NCBI GenBank assembly: GCA_014529385.2 | Contig: CM043944.1 | Span: 67,767,895 to 67,831,894 of the forward strand | Direction: 5' to 3' | DNA from: Adiantum capillus-veneris | Lineage: Eukaryota > Streptophyta > Polypodiopsida > Polypodiales > Pteridaceae | DNA length: 64,000 bases | Shown: positions 62,615 through 64,000 of the stretch, piece by piece | Numbering within the stretch: the first letter of the stretch is position 1 | How the letters are laid out: each line of letters begins with the position of its first letter | The notes under the pieces: generated by a model | What the model saw: the letters and a program-made list of their open reading frames with translations, nothing else | Told to the model about the DNA's origin: nothing | The model's database searches: none | Translations under genes and position numbers: made by a program

Positions 62615-63398
62615 ATTGCTCTTAGAAAAATTGTAGGGAATGTTTCCTTTCCTCTCTTGGTCATCAACATATCTTTGGGCATGGCTGATGGCTTCTTACA
62701 AAGTTTTTGGATGTTGGATCTTGATATGAAGACGATAGTCTTTGTCAAGACAACTATTAAAACCCCGTATCTTTTGGAATTCATCTAGACCTTCTAGTTC
62801 TATATGATTTCCCGATACTTAAAAGGTACTATGTGAGAAGGGCCAAACATGCGGCATGCATCCCATGCTAACCAATTCTTACTTCTTCATTGGAGTACAA
62901 AAACTCTTTGGAGAAAGAAGCTTTAAATGCATCCCAAGACAGAATACAAGCATCTATTGGAAATGTCATCCACCACTTATAGGCCTTGCCTTTCAGAGAT
63001 ACACTTGTTCCACCAGCCGTCTTTATATCCGGGGTATGTCTCAATCTATGAATATCACTCCATTTGTGTAAGAATGTATTGACCGCATCCTTGTTGCCAT
63101 CACGCTCTTCCCCATGGAACTCAAGAATGGTGATATTGTTAAGTAATGCATTGCTACCTTTTGCATCTTCTGCAGCACTTGTCTCTTGGACTCTTTCAGT
63201 CGTGTGAGCTTGGTTCCCTTGAACTATGCCACTTGTGGCTCCTTGAGCCGTCTGTGAATTCATAACTCCGAAAGATTGGTAGCATTTGCATTGAGTGCAG
63301 GGAGGTTGATTTCAAGTACGCTTTGGCGATGTTCCAAAGTCTTGAAAGCAGCCATATCTACAAGCCCATGAACTCCTAGCTCATCATCGTCATGCATA
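62615..63398 (-). pseudogene. gag: E7 Gag N-terminus and capsid region
   Basis: A start ATG near 63398 (MHDDDELGVHG) leads, after a frameshift near 63263, into 62868-63263, with the capsid-like pattern LKGKAYKWWMTF and WDAFKASFSKEF. 62572-62784 continues in another frame (a KFRKL-type helix is not clear). Confidence 0.8.
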
Positions 63399-64000
63399 TT
63401 AGTGTCAGCAACCCTTGTGGTGCCTTGATTTTGATCTACGTGCTCAAAATAAAAAGTGTGTGTAGGTGGGACATCTCACATACTAATGTAAAGAGAGAAA
63501 AACATCAACTTGTACCTTGTGAAATTGAAGTCTTTGTGTTTTGTATGCTCAGCAGTTTGCGTTGCATGCGAGCCTCGCCTTGCAAAAATTGTAGCGCTTC
63601 ACGTGTCATTCGTCATATAAGAACACCTTTGTTGAATCTTCACAAAAACTCGGTGTTTTTGTGAAGGGTTTTGTTCACTTTAAAGCTATTTCCTTGAGGA
63701 AAAAAGAATTTTGGAGGACAAAACTTGCCTTCCTCCAAGAAGTGAAAAGGAAGAGTGAAACTACTTCCTTGAAGTTTGAAGCTTTCCGTTTCCTTCTAGC
63801 TTTCTTTTCAACACAAGTATGCTATCTTTCCTTGTTATACACAACAACGGTCAATAGCTTGATGGTAAGCGTTGGCCTCATACTCTCATGGGGTGGGTTC
63901 AACCATCCACCATGCAAGGGTTAAGCGGGCCTTCCTTCACGCGCAATCAACACCGACAACGGAAGCCTTCGGAGCCTCGGTGCCATCGAGTTGTCGGTCA
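63399..64000. other. E7 leader and probable 5' LTR
   Basis: No gene seen. ORFs here (63392-63664, 63661-63924 plus) show no motif. The region upstream of E7 gag should contain the primer-binding site and 5' LTR, but I could not define their edges. Confidence 0.45.

Larger units (their letters stand above)
58545..63400 (-). mobile_element. E7: decayed Ty3 chromovirus
   Basis: Minus strand, from gag near 63398 through protease, RT, RNase H, integrase and chromodomain to an LTR edge at 58590 (TGTAAGGACATG) preceded by the polypurine tract AAGGGGGGGTAA. Each domain is present but broken by stops or frameshifts. The 3' LTR seems short or truncated, since E6 RT sequence is recognisable by about 58430. 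The 5' LTR was not delimited (63400-64000). Confidence 0.85.

Overview
This is nuclear DNA from a land plant with a large, repeat-rich genome. The evidence is a Tat-lineage Ty3/gypsy element with a second RNase H domain, chromodomain-bearing Ty3 elements, a Ty1/copia-type element primed by initiator tRNA-Met, very long (GA)n, (CA)n and (TA)n microsatellites, and one plant-type R2R3-MYB exon. Such density fits a fern, lycophyte or other large-genome plant, but the sequence alone does not fix the species. I see no rRNA, tRNA, CRISPR array or prokaryotic gene.

Layout. 1-11058: an LTR (LTR-A, plus-coded, body off the left edge) interrupted at 1368-10657 by E1, a nearly intact minus-strand Tat element. 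11059-12415: the 5' half of a LINE (minus). 12541-15511: a composite tandem array of two alternating unit types joined by microsatellites. 15580-28025: a second copy of the LTR-A family in inverted orientation (LTR-B), interrupted at 16913-27058 by E2, a plus-strand Ty3 element with about 2-kb LTRs. 28026-32344: E3, a decayed minus-strand Tat element whose 3' LTR is LTR-B. 33036-38421: E4, a decayed minus-strand relative of E2. 40269-41394: the last exon of an R2R3-MYB gene (minus). 41395-47749: mostly unassigned sequence with small Ty3 pieces. 47750-53949: E5, an internally deleted E2 relative that carries a nested 2.75-kb non-autonomous copia-type element (50074-52827). 55015-58430 and 58545-63400: E6 and E7, two decayed minus-strand chromoviruses.

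Most interesting content. (1) A family of about 70-residue proteins. Two overlapping copies (ATGA overlap) lie in each LTR of E2, downstream of its TATA box, and a third lies in the leader of the unrelated Tat element E1, just before gag. The three align without gaps over more than 50 residues. (2) A -1 ribosomal frameshift signal at the protease/RT junction of E2 (slippery heptamer GGGTTTT, 6-nt spacer, 9-bp stem). E4 keeps the same heptamer in the same frame, with most of the stem. (3) LTR-A and LTR-B act as reciprocal empty sites: each shows the pre-insertion sequence of the element nested in the other, and both insertions show 4-bp target duplications. (4) The composite array at 12.5-15.5 kb.

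The only candidate host gene is the MYB exon, and its reading frame has an in-frame stop 85 codons before a second terminator. The rest is layered mobile elements, most of them broken by stops, single-base indels and deletions.
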